Notes: a model not told the origin generated them from the letters alone. Shown: positions 27,596 to 35,764, numbered from the stretch's first letter. The stretch: 64,000 nucleotides of DNA from Clostridium sp. BJN0013 (GCF_040939125.1 NZ_CP162495.1:992001-1056000); one strand, 5' to 3'. Program-made: numbers and translations.

Positions 27596-28741
27596 ATGAA
27601 AATTGAGTCATTGTTGATACATGGAGGAATAGATGGAGATAAAATTACAGGAGCAGTTAGTGTACCCATATATCAAACTTCTACTTACAAACAAGAAGCA
27701 CTTGGTAAAAATAGCGGCTATGAATACTCACGGACAGGAAATCCCACAAGAGAAGCTGTAGAAAAGTTAATTGCGGATTTAGAAGGAGGATACAGAGGTT
27801 TTGCCTTTGCATCAGGACTTGCTGCTATATCAGCAGTACTTATGCTTTTTAAAAGTGGAGATAAGGTAATACTTTCTAGTAATGTATATGGAGGAACTTT
27901 TAGAGTTGTAGATAAGATATTTAAAAATTTTAATTTAGAGTATGAATTAGTAGATACCAGTAATCTGGAAAAAGTTAAAGAGAGTCTTAATCGAAATCAA
28001 AATGTTAAAGCAATATTTATTGAAACTCCCACTAATCCACTTATGACTATAACGGATATAGCGGGGATAAGTGAAATTGCCAGAAAAAATAAAGTGATGA
28101 CTATTGTAGATAATACCTTTATGACTCCATATCTGCAAAAACCTATAGAATTGGGAGCTGATATAGTACTTCATAGTGCCACTAAATATTTAGGAGGACA
28201 CAGTGATTTAATTGCTGGTCTTCTGGTAGTAAATAATGAAGAATTAGGAGAGAAAATTCACTTTATTCAAAATTCTACAGGAGGGATATTAAGTCCATTT
28301 GACAGCTGGCTTCTCATAAGGGGAATAAAAACACTGTCTGTTAGAATGGACAGACATGATGAAAATACTAAATATATAGCTGATTTTTTAAAAGGCAATA
28401 GTTTGATAGAAAAAATATACTATCCAGGGTTTTCTACTGATGATTATGAAATTCAAAAATCTCAGGCAAAAGGGCAGGGTGCAATTATATCCTTTGTGTT
28501 AAGGAGTAAATTGGATATAAATAAGTTTTTTAAAGGCTTGAAGCTTATAACTTTGGGAGAAAGTCTGGGAGGAGTGGAGTCTTTGATATGCCATCCAGCC
28601 ACTATGACCCATGCAGCAGTACCTTATGATATAAGACAGGAAATCGGAATAGAAGATGGGCTAATTAGGCTATCTGTGGGACTTGAAAATAAAGAAGACC
28701 TGGTAGAAGATTTGAAAAATGCATTGGAATCTGCAAAATAA
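27596..28741 (+). CDS. mccB: Cystathionine gamma-lyase / homocysteine gamma-lyase
   Basis: A 381-residue PLP enzyme of the Cys/Met metabolism family. The PLP lysine is Lys197 in HSATKYLGGHSD; YEYSRTGNPTREAVE and the C-terminal SLGGVESLICHPATMTHA are signatures. In the mcc pathway it splits cystathionine to cysteine, ammonia and 2-oxobutyrate, the second step of reverse transsulfuration. It starts 3 bp after ubiG and 20 bp before mccA, so translation is likely coupled. Similar enzymes act as gamma-synthases; operon context favours the lyase. Confidence 0.93.
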   Translation: MKIESLLIHGGIDGDKITGAVSVPIYQTSTYKQEALGKNSGYEYSRTGNPTREAVEKLIADLEGGYRGFAFASGLAAISAVLMLFKSGDKVILSSNVYGGTFRVVDKIFKNFNLEYELVDTSNLEKVKESLNRNQNVKAIFIETPTNPLMTITDIAGISEIARKNKVMTIVDNTFMTPYLQKPIELGADIVLHSATKYLGGHSDLIAGLLVVNNEELGEKIHFIQNSTGGILSPFDSWLLIRGIKTLSVRMDRHDENTKYIADFLKGNSLIEKIYYPGFSTDDYEIQKSQAKGQGAIISFVLRSKLDINKFFKGLKLITLGESLGGVESLICHPATMTHAAVPYDIRQEIGIEDGLIRLSVGLENKEDLVEDLKNALESAK

Positions 28742-28761
28742 TATAATGGAGGGGTACCAAT

Positions 28762-29673
28762 ATGGTTTATTATAATGACATAAAAGAAATGATAGGAAAT
28801 ACTCCCATACTAAAATTAAATAACCTTAATGTAAAGAAAAATGTTGGTATATTTGCCAAGTTGGAGAATTTTAATCCAGGAGGAAGTGTAAAAGACAGAA
28901 TTGGAGTATATATGATAGATGGTGCGGAGAAAAAAGGCTTTTTAAATAAGGGGTATACCATAGTGGAAGCTACAGCAGGAAATACAGGATTGGGAATTGC
29001 ACTTGGAGCATTAAATAGAGGATATAAGGTTATATTTGTAGTCCCTGAAAAATTTTCTCAAGAAAAACAGATATTGATGAAAGCATTAGGGGCAGAAATA
29101 ATAAACACTCCAAAAGAAAAAGGTATGTTAGGTGCCATAGAAAAATCCCAGGAACTTCTTAATAATATACCGAATTCAATTTCATTAAAGCAATTTGAAA
29201 ATAAGGATAACCCTAAGGCACATTACCTTACTACAGGTCCTGAAATATATATGGATATGGAGGGAAATATAGATTATCTTGTAGCTGGTGCGGGCAGCGG
29301 TGGAACTTTTACAGGTATTGTAAAGTATTTGAAAGAAAAAAATAAAAATATAAAATCAATTTTAGTTGATCCAGAAGGTTCTACTATGGGAGGAGGAGCT
29401 GAAGGATGCTATGGCATTGAAGGTATAGGTAATAACTTTATTCCTGATACTATGGATATGAGTTTAGTAGATAAAATCATAAAAGTGAATGATGAAGAAG
29501 CCTTTTATATGGTAAGGAAACTGGCTGAAAAAGAAGGATTAATAGTTGGCTCTTCCTCAGGTGCAGCTATGGCAGGAGTCCTAAAATTAGTACAATCTAT
29601 AGATAAAGGAAATATAGTTGTAATATTTCCAGATAGAGGTGATAGATATTTTAGTAAAAATATTTATCATTAA
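28762..29673 (+). CDS. mccA: Cystathionine beta-synthase / cysteine synthase family (MccA)
   Basis: A 303-residue fold-type II PLP enzyme. The PLP lysine is Lys44 in GGSVKDRIG; ATAGNTGLG binds the substrate carboxylate and GSGGTFTG binds the phosphate. Together with MccB it converts homocysteine plus (O-acetyl)serine through cystathionine to cysteine. Length is normal. GGAGGGG lies before the ATG. It is the last gene of the operon. In C. acetobutylicum an antisense RNA with an S-box lies downstream of mccA; I looked on the opposite strand here and saw no S-box consensus. Confidence 0.92.
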   Translation: MVYYNDIKEMIGNTPILKLNNLNVKKNVGIFAKLENFNPGGSVKDRIGVYMIDGAEKKGFLNKGYTIVEATAGNTGLGIALGALNRGYKVIFVVPEKFSQEKQILMKALGAEIINTPKEKGMLGAIEKSQELLNNIPNSISLKQFENKDNPKAHYLTTGPEIYMDMEGNIDYLVAGAGSGGTFTGIVKYLKEKNKNIKSILVDPEGSTMGGGAEGCYGIEGIGNNFIPDTMDMSLVDKIIKVNDEEAFYMVRKLAEKEGLIVGSSSGAAMAGVLKLVQSIDKGNIVVIFPDRGDRYFSKNIYH

Positions 29674-29741
29674 GCTAGAACAGAAATAGAATTAATGAAT
29701 ATAATGATTAATGATAATAAATAAAAAAGGAGCGCCTATAT

Positions 29742-30623
29742 TTGAATATATACGTAGTTCGTCCTGGCGATTCTATATGGTCTATAGCTAGAAGGTTTGG
29801 CGTTACACCAGATAGTATTATAGATGCTAATAGTATTCAGCCTCAGTTAAGTTTAGTAGTGGGAGAATCACTTGTAGTTCCAACCAAAGAAAGAGCATAC
29901 AGAGTAAGACCGGGAGATTCACTATGGTCTATATCTGAAAGATTTGGTGTCTCTGTAAATAGTATAGCCCAATTAAATAATATTTCCGATCCTTCATCTA
30001 TTTATCCTGGAATGATACTTAGAATACCAGATAAATCAAAAAATTATGGTGTTATTGAAACTAATGCTTTTATACAACCTTCTAATGCTGATAGGGAAAC
30101 CGTGATTGTAAATAATGTAGCTCCATATTTGACTTATATAACTCCTTTTAGTTATCATGTTACAGCAAAAGGAGGATTAACTCCGCTTAGAGATGAAACT
30201 ATTATTAGTGTGGCAAGAAATAACAGAGTAGCACCATTGCTTTCTGTGACAAATTTATCGGGAGCAAATTTTGACACAGAGTTAATAAGTAATATATTAA
30301 ATAATGAAAACCTTCAAAATACTTTAATAGATAATATAATAAACATCATGGATGAAAAATCCTATTATGGAGTTATAGTGGATTTTGAAAGGATTCCACC
30401 TTCTGATAGAGAAGAATATAATAATTTTCTTAGAAAATTAGTATCAAGAGCCCACCCATTAGGATATGTGGTAGGAACAGCATTAGCACCTAAAACATAT
30501 GATGTAACAGTTGGTGCTTGGCATGGAGCTCATGATTATAGAGTTCATGGTGAGATAGTTGATTTTGTTATAATAATGACTTATGAGTGGGGGTGGTCAG
30601 GAGGTGCTGACCGGATTAATTAA
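29742..30623 (+). CDS. LysM-GH18 spore germination/cortex-lytic protein, 5' part (interrupted)
   Basis: The first 288 codons belong to a YaaH/SleL-type protein: LysM 1 (residues 2-46, YVVRPGDSIWSIARRFG), LysM 2 (about 51-96, YRVRPGDSLWSISERFG) and a GH18 barrel from about 110, with catalytic Glu216 in GVIVDFERIPP. Such proteins bind cortex peptidoglycan and act in spore germination. The GH18 domain breaks off in YEWGWSGG, where a 17.8 kb element begins; the last 5 codons and the TAA are element sequence. The remainder of the gene is at 48391-48823. Start is TTG behind AAAAGGAG. As it stands the product lacks half its catalytic barrel and is presumably inactive until excision. Confidence 0.9.
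   Translation: MNIYVVRPGDSIWSIARRFGVTPDSIIDANSIQPQLSLVVGESLVVPTKERAYRVRPGDSLWSISERFGVSVNSIAQLNNISDPSSIYPGMILRIPDKSKNYGVIETNAFIQPSNADRETVIVNNVAPYLTYITPFSYHVTAKGGLTPLRDETIISVARNNRVAPLLSVTNLSGANFDTELISNILNNENLQNTLIDNIINIMDEKSYYGVIVDFERIPPSDREEYNNFLRKLVSRAHPLGYVVGTALAPKTYDVTVGAWHGAHDYRVHGEIVDFVIIMTYEWGWSGGADRIN
30595..30620 (+). other. Left attachment site (attL)
   Basis: Core GGTCAGGAGG followed by the element-side arm TGCTGACCGGATTAAT. The arm is the reverse complement of the element-side arm at the right edge. Confidence 0.85.
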
Positions 30624-30625
30624 CA

Positions 30626-32164
30626 TCACTTTCGTAAAAAGATCTGCAGCTCCTTTGTACTACTATCCCATATAATTTTATCAAATATAATTTTAGCAAG
30701 TCGCTTCTTTTGTTCCATAGATTCAGTGTGTAAAAACTGTTTAATGCTATTGTGAAGTAAATTTACATTTGCTTTGTCGGTAGTATTAAACAGTTTTTCC
30801 CTTTCAAGTTTCAATAATTCCTCTTTAAGCATATTGTTTTCCTGGGTGAGTTCTTCTATCCTCCCGGTAAGTGATTTAGCCGCATCCTTACTTAACAATA
30901 TCATTTTGTCTATTAAACTATCTATTGCCTTTTTGTTTGAATCCAGCTTTTTATTAATGTTTTTTATATCGTTGCCTATATTGGAGACATTGGATTTCTG
31001 TTTATTTTTATTATGATATTCAACTAATTTTTCTTTGTCACGCATGCTTTCCAAAAAATCATTAATTTTATTTTCAGCCATGTCAACTCTGAGGGAAAGA
31101 TTATCACAGCCATTTTGTCTATATCTTTTTCCACTGCATGTAAAATAATATCTTCTGGTTCCGTCACTTCTCTGTCTGCCAGGAGAAACTCCCATACCAG
31201 AGCCACATTTGCACTTCATAATTCCACCGGTAAGAAAGGTAAAACTGCTTTCATGGGGATGAGGGGCAACGGTTTTTTCTTCAAGCTGATTTTGGACGGC
31301 AATCCATAAATTTAAATCTACAACAGCTTCATGTTTGGATACACCAACTAACATATTTTTATCTTTCCATGCCTTAACACCTTTATATCTTGGCCTTCGA
31401 TTATAAGGCAAAAATCCACGTCCATTCGGTTCTCCATAGACAGTATAACCTCTGTTTTTTAAATAAGCTATGGACTGTTCTGTGGCCTTTAAATAGGTTG
31501 GGTTGGTAAGAATACCATAGATGGTTTTGGGATTATATTTCAGCCCCTTAAGCTTAAAATATTTGTGTATTTCAAAAGCAGTATAACCACTGGCGTATTT
31601 TTTAAATATTTCTTTTATATTATCTGCTTCTTTTTCCTTCTTTAAATAAGATACTTCTTTTCCACCTTCCTTAATTCTCTCTATAGAATATCCTGTTGGA
31701 GCAGTTCCACCACTCCAACGACCCATCTTTGCAAGTTCTCTCATATTGTCCTTTACTCTTTGGGCAATATTCATTCTTTCCATTTCAGCAAATGAAGCCA
31801 GAAGCATCATCATCATTTTTCCTATAGGAGTAGAAGGGTCAAAACCTTCTGTAACAGATACAAGTTTCACATTTAATTTGTCCAGTTCGTCAAATACATT
31901 TACAAAGTCCACTATATTTCTGGCTATACGATCTATTTTGTAAACTGCCACCACATCAAATTGTTTAAGTTTAACCAGATGCATCATTCTTTTAAAATCA
32001 GGTCTGTTTATATTACCTCCGGAAAAACCTTCATCCTCAAATATTTCAAATTTACATTCTTCATTTTCTCTTTCAAAATATCTTTTGCAAATTGCTATTT
32101 GATTTTTTATACTTTCTCCAGTATCTGTTTCTACTGATTTACGGCTGTATATGGCAATATTCAT
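30626..32164 (-). CDS. Large serine recombinase (SpoIVCA-like integrase/excisionase)
   Basis: A 512-residue recombinase with an N-terminal resolvase catalytic domain (residues 1-150; nucleophile Ser7 in IYSRKS, arginines in YKIDRIARN and SFAEMERMNIAQRVK), a Recombinase domain (about 160-270), a zinc ribbon (CKCGSGMG...CSGKRYRQNGC, about 325-365) and a coiled coil (about 385-480). It cuts both strands through a phosphoserine and recombines attP/attB or attL/attR. It reads toward and ends 21 bp from the left element edge, the position SpoIVCA and SprA occupy in their elements. The frame is intact, so excision is possible. RBS is AAAAAGGGG before ATG. Confidence 0.95.
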   Translation of the reverse strand: MNIAIYSRKSVETDTGESIKNQIAICKRYFERENEECKFEIFEDEGFSGGNINRPDFKRMMHLVKLKQFDVVAVYKIDRIARNIVDFVNVFDELDKLNVKLVSVTEGFDPSTPIGKMMMMLLASFAEMERMNIAQRVKDNMRELAKMGRWSGGTAPTGYSIERIKEGGKEVSYLKKEKEADNIKEIFKKYASGYTAFEIHKYFKLKGLKYNPKTIYGILTNPTYLKATEQSIAYLKNRGYTVYGEPNGRGFLPYNRRPRYKGVKAWKDKNMLVGVSKHEAVVDLNLWIAVQNQLEEKTVAPHPHESSFTFLTGGIMKCKCGSGMGVSPGRQRSDGTRRYYFTCSGKRYRQNGCDNLSLRVDMAENKINDFLESMRDKEKLVEYHNKNKQKSNVSNIGNDIKNINKKLDSNKKAIDSLIDKMILLSKDAAKSLTGRIEELTQENNMLKEELLKLEREKLFNTTDKANVNLLHNSIKQFLHTESMEQKKRLAKIIFDKIIWDSSTKELQIFLRK

Positions 32165-32196
32165 TTATATTAAATTCCCCTTTTTACAATATATAA

Positions 32197-32231
32197 GATT
32201 AAATTTAAATTAAATTAGTTTAAATTTAATC
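32197..32231. promoter_or_regulatory. Perfect 13-bp inverted repeat, candidate operator
   Basis: GATTAAATTTAAA, 9 bases, then TTTAAATTTAATC. It lies 33 bp upstream of the recombinase start and just upstream of the -10 box (32241-32246) of an opposing RNA, so a bound regulator could affect both. Confidence 0.5.
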
Positions 32232-32252
32232 AAATCGTGGTATAATATATTT

Positions 32253-32338
32253 AAAAGAAGCCGTTGCGGTTTTTAAGTTTTAAGATGTTTTTGGTTTAAC
32301 TAAAATGCACTTTGTCAGAAAGGTGCATTTTTACTTTT
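32253..32338 (+). ncRNA. Candidate antisense RNA of type I toxin-antitoxin module 1
   Basis: A TATAAT at 32241-32246 is followed by a short unit that ends in a hairpin AAATGCACTTT/AAAGGTGCATTT and a T-rich tail (32303-32340). It runs opposite to, and overlaps the 3' end of, the small hydrophobic protein gene at 32331-32510. The same promoter, hairpin and order recur at 45002-45100. Confidence 0.6.
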
Positions 32339-32510
32339 TTGAGTTTTTATCTTCAGCAGTCATAGAAATTTCACTTTCAGTCAAATTTCCAACCGAAGAC
32401 TTACCTTTAATTTCAAGTCTATCTTTTAAATATGTTCCTACAATCACCATAGCTGTCAAGCCAAGTGATGTAACACATATAAATCCTAATGCAATGATAG
32501 TTTCACTCAA
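32331..32510 (-). CDS. Small hydrophobic peptide, candidate type I toxin (module 1)
   Basis: A 59-residue peptide starting at TTG behind AGAGGAGGTGG: one strong membrane helix (LGFICVTSLGLTAMVIVGTYL) then a charged tail (KDRLEIKGK...EISMTAEDKNSKK). The start is set by alignment with the paralogue at 45090-45281, which has the same RBS layout. Its mRNA would begin near 32606 (ATTATA, the -10 box in reverse, at 32613-32618). ACCGCAACG in the 5' leader region (32537-32545) is exactly complementary to CGTTGCGGT in the 3' region (32262-32270), the long-range pairing typical of TxpA/BsrG-type toxin mRNAs. B. subtilis txpA also sits in a skin element. Toxicity is inferred. Confidence 0.6.
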   Translation of the reverse strand: MSETIIALGFICVTSLGLTAMVIVGTYLKDRLEIKGKSSVGNLTESEISMTAEDKNSKK

Positions 32511-32545
32511 ATTCGCCACCTCCTCTGCTGTCAATTACCGCAACG

Positions 32546-32861
32546 ACCTCTTTTGCAAGAGATAAATTCCGGGAGGTGGCTAACTAAAAACATTTTTATT
32601 CTCTTGGTAAATATTATAGCATATCTATAGTTTAATAATGTATTCTTTATATAAATTAGATGAGATATTATGAATTATTAAAGTGGACCAGTGCTATCTG
32701 ATGGGTATAGGTATTTATCTAGAAGTGAAATATCCATATCATTGAGTGAGGCAGAAGTTTATATTCCTTGTAGTATTTGTTATCCACTACAATACAACAT
32801 ATTGTATAATTAGTTCAGGCTTTTTTATCCAATGAATTGTCAGATTAATTGAAACACCTTG
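32546..32861. other. Leader of TA module 1 and gene-free spacer
   Basis: Up to 32620 this is the 5' leader and promoter of the toxin mRNA. From 32620 to 32861 I see no gene. AAAGTGGACCAGTG near 32680 resembles an insertion-sequence end, but no transposase or matching second end is visible. Confidence 0.4.
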
Positions 32862-33086
32862 TTAAGAGGCTTCTGATTGTATATTTTTACTCTCCAATAA
32901 TTTATTCCATTTAGCTTTAGAAATATGGTACTCTTCTGCCTGGGCCAATTTTGTAAATTCAACAGCTTTATTGTGATTAGCCTTAACAACCTGTTCAATT
33001 TCTTCTAAAGTTACCTTGAAAAATTCTTTTTTATTGTTTACCATGTTAACTTTTCTATTGTTAAAAGCTTTATGTTTTATTAACAT
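32862..33086 (-). CDS. Hypothetical protein
   Basis: A 74-residue charged protein without membrane segments, containing VTLEEIEQVVKANHNKAVEFTK and YHISKAKWNKLLES, which suggests two or three helices. I do not recognise the family. Its start overlaps the end of the next upstream gene by 17 bases on the same strand; a second ATG at 33044 is an alternative start. Both ribosome binding sites are weak. It forms an operon with the upstream membrane protein and repressor. Confidence 0.45.
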   Translation of the reverse strand: MLIKHKAFNNRKVNMVNNKKEFFKVTLEEIEQVVKANHNKAVEFTKLAQAEEYHISKAKWNKLLESKNIQSEAS

Positions 33087-33360
33087 TAGTCAGCTCTACA
33101 TTTATATTTTTTAATTTTTCTTCTGCAGTATTAATTTCAATATTGATTTTTTTCAAGTCTTCTTTTTTAGTGTCAAGAGATTTATTTTTTAATTCTTCTA
33201 TTTGTGTCAATAAAGACATATGTTCTGTGCGAATTACCTTGTTTTCCTTTGCTTTTAGCCATAATAAAATAATTCCTAGTATAGCAGGAATAATAAAGAT
33301 GGAGAAAGCAAAAATCAGTGAAATGAGCCAAGTCTGTAGGTACCATTTTCTTTTATACAT
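33070..33360 (-). CDS. Small membrane protein with coiled-coil tail
   Basis: A 96-residue protein: one long hydrophobic segment (about residues 10-36, LISLIFAFSIFIIPAILGII), then a coiled-coil tail rich in Lys and Glu (about 45-96). I chose the ATG at 33360, which has GGGGAG 8 bases upstream; an in-frame start at 33417 would overlap the repressor gene and lacks a good RBS. It follows the repressor in the same transcript, the usual place of phage lysogenic-conversion or exclusion genes. Function is unknown. Confidence 0.6.
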   Translation of the reverse strand: MYKRKWYLQTWLISLIFAFSIFIIPAILGIILLWLKAKENKVIRTEHMSLLTQIEELKNKSLDTKKEDLKKINIEINTAEEKLKNINVELTNVNKT

Positions 33361-33382
33361 ATAATGTCTCCCCAAAAATAAA

Positions 33383-34039
33383 CTATTTATTCTTTTTCTT
33401 TCTTTTTTGAATAACAAATTCTATAAAATTTTTTATATCTTCAACATCATCATCTGTTATATCCTCACCGTCAAAATGTGCTGCCAATGTTTTTATCTCA
33501 TTCTCTTTTACTAGTTCTGATATTTTTTCATATGATGTGTTTTCTTTAGGATTAAGAGTAGTTCTATCATCTGAATTACCAAGTAGGTAATCTACTGATA
33601 CGTTGAAAAAGTTAGCTATTTCTAATAACGTTTCTGTATCTGGTTTTCTTTGATTTAACTCATATTTTGAAATGGCTGTATTTTGCATGTTGAGTTTTTG
33701 TGCCAATTCTTTTTGAGTTAGACCCTTTTCTTTACGTAATAATTTTAATCTAGCACCAAACTCACCGTTTATTATATATTCCTCATGTGTATTTATATCT
33801 TTAGTTATTTTATTATCAATATATCCAGACACTTCCATAAATTCCTCATACGAAACATTACCATATGAAGCATTAGATAATCTTTTCAAAATGTCAGGAG
33901 TAGGAGGATTATCTAATCTTTGATTAATATATTTTGATAAATAAGTTCTATTTACACCACTATCTTCTGCGTATTGTGATATTCTTCTGTCTCTCATTGC
34001 TTTTTCTATTAGAAATTTAAATTTTTTCTTGTCAAACAT
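33383..34039 (-). CDS. XRE-family phage repressor with two HTH domains
   Basis: A 218-residue protein with an N-terminal HTH-like region (residues about 5-55: ISQYAEDSGVNRTYLSKYINQ) and a second, classic XRE HTH (about 90-145: LKLLRKEKGLTQKELAQKLN, NTAISKYELNQRKP, DYLLGNSDD), then a helical tail ending in Lys residues. It is divergent from a small HTH gene at 34200 across a 160-bp control region, the cI/cro arrangement of prophages. It lacks a LexA-type or ImmA-type peptidase domain of its own. It presumably keeps the element's early genes silent. Confidence 0.88.
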   Translation of the reverse strand: MFDKKKFKFLIEKAMRDRRISQYAEDSGVNRTYLSKYINQRLDNPPTPDILKRLSNASYGNVSYEEFMEVSGYIDNKITKDINTHEEYIINGEFGARLKLLRKEKGLTQKELAQKLNMQNTAISKYELNQRKPDTETLLEIANFFNVSVDYLLGNSDDRTTLNPKENTSYEKISELVKENEIKTLAAHFDGEDITDDDVEDIKNFIEFVIQKRKKKNK

Positions 34040-34067
34040 ATAATCACTCCTCTATATTAATATTAAT

Positions 34068-34190
34068 TATAAGCGTGAAAAAATTCAACAAGTGAAAGCG
34101 TAAAATTTTTTCACGATATTTTGTGAAAATTATTGACGGTAGGTGCAAATGTTGCTATACTAAAACTGTGAAAAAAATTAACAACAAGGA
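34068..34190. promoter_or_regulatory. Repressor/cro control region with repeated operators
   Basis: Several copies of a GTGAAAAAA(A)TT motif in both orientations: GTGAAAAAATTCAAC (about 34075), AATTTTTTCAC facing TTTTGTGAAAATT (about 34106-34131) and GTGAAAAAAATTAAC (about 34168). Another, GTGAAAAAAATTAACA, lies at about 34416 just past the Cro-like gene. A promoter for the plus-strand gene is TTGACG (34134) with TATACT (34156). The repeats are probable binding sites for the divergent repressor. Confidence 0.7.
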
Positions 34191-34199
34191 GGTAGAAAA

Positions 34200-34418
34200 G
34201 TGAAGCCTAATATTAATAATATTCAAAAGCTTATTGATGAAAAATTTAATGGCAATCAGTTAGGTTTTGCTAGAACCATTGGTGTAGACAGAACCCAAGT
34301 GTCTATGTTACTAAATCATGGGGATAGAGTTGGAGCTAAATTTTACGGTGGATTAATTGCTCTATGCGAACAGGAAGGATTAAATTATAGAAATTATATA
34401 AATTTGCTTAAAACGTGA
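34200..34418 (+). CDS. Small HTH protein, Cro-like
   Basis: A 72-residue protein, almost entirely one helix-turn-helix domain (QLGFARTIGVDRTQVSMLLNHGDRVG). It starts at GTG behind AAGGAGG. Position and orientation opposite the repressor fit a Cro-type early regulator. A further operator-like motif overlaps its stop codon, so the next transcript may also be repressed. Confidence 0.72.
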   Translation: MKPNINNIQKLIDEKFNGNQLGFARTIGVDRTQVSMLLNHGDRVGAKFYGGLIALCEQEGLNYRNYINLLKT

Positions 34419-34486
34419 AAAAAATTAACATAAGTAAACAAAAGGAGGTCGTGTGATAGATGCAAAGCTCCATCTACTTAACACCT

Positions 34487-34780
34487 TTAAGAAAAGCTAT
34501 GTCGGTCATGTTCTTGCCAGCAACCTTCCACCATAGTTAAATCTTTTGATATGGTATCAACATCTTTCTTTATTGATTGTATGTCACCGGAAATACTGGA
34601 TAAATCATGTTTCATGTTTTCTTGCTCAGCTTTTACAACATCAACTTTATGCTCAAGAGCTTTAAGTATTTGAGTGTTTTCAGATGTTTGAGATTGAAGT
34701 CCATCAAATTTGGATTCAAGCCCATTAAGCTGAGATTGCATTGATTCAAGGACTTTTAATATTTTTTCTTCATTGTTTAT
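34487..34780 (-). CDS. Small coiled-coil phage protein, start codon probably altered
   Basis: The secure part (34487-34741, 84 residues) is a continuous coiled coil: LNGLESKFDGLQSQTSENTQ, ALEHKVDVVKAEQENMKHDL, DIQSIKKDVDTISKDL. The frame stays open upstream for 13 more codons that read INNEEKILKVLES, and AAAGGA sits 8 bases before the first of these codons, ATA at 34780-34778. The expected start is therefore ATA where an ATG would be usual; either AUA is used, or the gene starts weakly at 34741, or it is dying. The C-terminus TMVEGCWQEHDRHSFS looks atypical. Function unknown. Confidence 0.5.
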   Translation of the reverse strand: MNNEEKILKVLESMQSQLNGLESKFDGLQSQTSENTQILKALEHKVDVVKAEQENMKHDLSSISGDIQSIKKDVDTISKDLTMVEGCWQEHDRHSFS

Positions 34781-34798
34781 GGAATCATTCCTTTCGAT

Positions 34799-35111
34799 TT
34801 ATTTCAGAGATTGTATAAATTTGGACAATAGCTCCAATTGTTCTGGAGTTAAATCCTTAGCACTGTTTAAAAGTTCTTTGAGTCCAGAGGTAAGTGTTAC
34901 ATGATCTGAACTTATCATCATTGAAAAATTCAGAAAGAGTTATATTAAATATTTCACATAATTTAAATAAATTATCCATAGAACATTTCTTGATATTATT
35001 CTCTAAACCTGAAATAAAGCTTTGGTGGACATTCATTTTATATCCAAGTTCTTTGGTAGTTAATTTATTTAATTTATGTAATTCACGAATTCGAGTGCCA
35101 ATATCAAACAT
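34799..35111 (-). pseudogene. XRE-family regulator, frameshifted
   Basis: The N-terminal 66 or so residues form an XRE HTH (IRELHKLNKLTTKELGYKMN, HQSFISGLENNIKKC, FNITLSEFFNDD). The frame then runs into an unrelated tail and stops at 34857. In the neighbouring frame, sequence from about 34917 to 34799 encodes SSDHVTLTSGLKELLNSAKD then LTPEQLELLSKFIQSLK, a typical tail for these regulators. A 1-base gain or 2-base loss near 34918 explains it. The shorter HTH product might still bind DNA. Confidence 0.7.
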
Positions 35112-35276
35112 AATTAAAAACTCCCTTTATAACCTTCAGGTAATTATATAATATATTTTATTTTTTCATAATTCAAGCCATACAAAAAATATTACCTATA
35201 GGTATAAAAAAGTACTTAATTTTATTGCTCATAAGCAATAAAATTATATTAAATTAATGACTAGGAGGTATTAAAA

Positions 35277-35507
35277 ATAATCAGAGAGATAATTGATGAA
35301 CTTACTTCAATAAGAATAAAAAACAAAATAACAATGGATGAACTTTCTTTAAAATCAAGAGTAAGTCAAAAACATGTTAGTAATATAAAGAATCACAAAG
35401 CTACTCCAACAGTTGAAACTTTAAATAAGATTGCTAATGCTTTAGGAGCAGATATTCAACTAACAATTAATAAACATAGTTTCCAAATGGCAAAGGAGGT
35501 CGTGTGA
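35277..35507 (+). CDS. XRE-type HTH protein lacking a canonical start codon
   Basis: A 76-codon open frame encodes an HTH protein: REIIDELTSIRIKNKITMDE, LSLKSRVSQKHVSNIKNHKA, TPTVETLNKIANALGADIQL. AGGAGGT (35263-35269) is 8 bases before its first sense codon, ATA at 35277, and there is no ATG, GTG or TTG near the RBS; the first ATG is 18 codons in, inside the HTH. So either AUA is used as start, or the ATG has mutated. Its TGA overlaps the start of the next gene. Missed by standard gene finding. Confidence 0.6.
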   Translation: MIREIIDELTSIRIKNKITMDELSLKSRVSQKHVSNIKNHKATPTVETLNKIANALGADIQLTINKHSFQMAKEVV

Positions 35508-35764
35508 TGGATACAAAACTAGAGCAACAAGTTAAAGAATTAGGGCAAAGTGGAGCTGCACTTGAGGAGCAAGTTCAAGAACAGCCTAATGAAAAAATAA
35601 AAGAAGTTAATACTAGAATACAATGTTTTCTGATAAATTATTCCAGATATATTGATTCAACTATGCTGGAAGTTAAAAAAGGAAAAGAGATTGATGAAAA
35701 AGCTATTTATGCATTAAATGATGCAGTTAGAACTATTGCTTATATTAAAAGAATCTTAGAATAA
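35507..35764 (+). CDS. Hypothetical phage-type protein
   Basis: An 85-residue acidic, helical protein (KLEQQVKELGQSGAALEEQV..., then TRIQCFLINYSRYIDSTMLE) with no membrane segment. AAAGGAGGTCGTGTG precedes the ATG; the same string also occurs at about 34439, showing a duplicated translation-start region. The GTG at 35504 is an alternative start. It follows the HTH gene with overlap and is probably cotranscribed. I do not recognise the family. Confidence 0.55.
   Translation: MDTKLEQQVKELGQSGAALEEQVQEQPNEKIKEVNTRIQCFLINYSRYIDSTMLEVKKGKEIDEKAIYALNDAVRTIAYIKRILE

Noticed and set aside
29674-29741. S-box antisense RNA downstream of mccA, as in C. acetobutylicum
   Set aside because: The S-box consensus is not visible on the minus strand here or in the next gene.
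34453-34536. Short plus-strand frame behind a second copy of AAAGGAGGTCGTGTGAT
   Set aside because: It encodes only 27 residues, runs against another gene and has no relatives I know; it is probably a by-product of the duplicated RBS segment.
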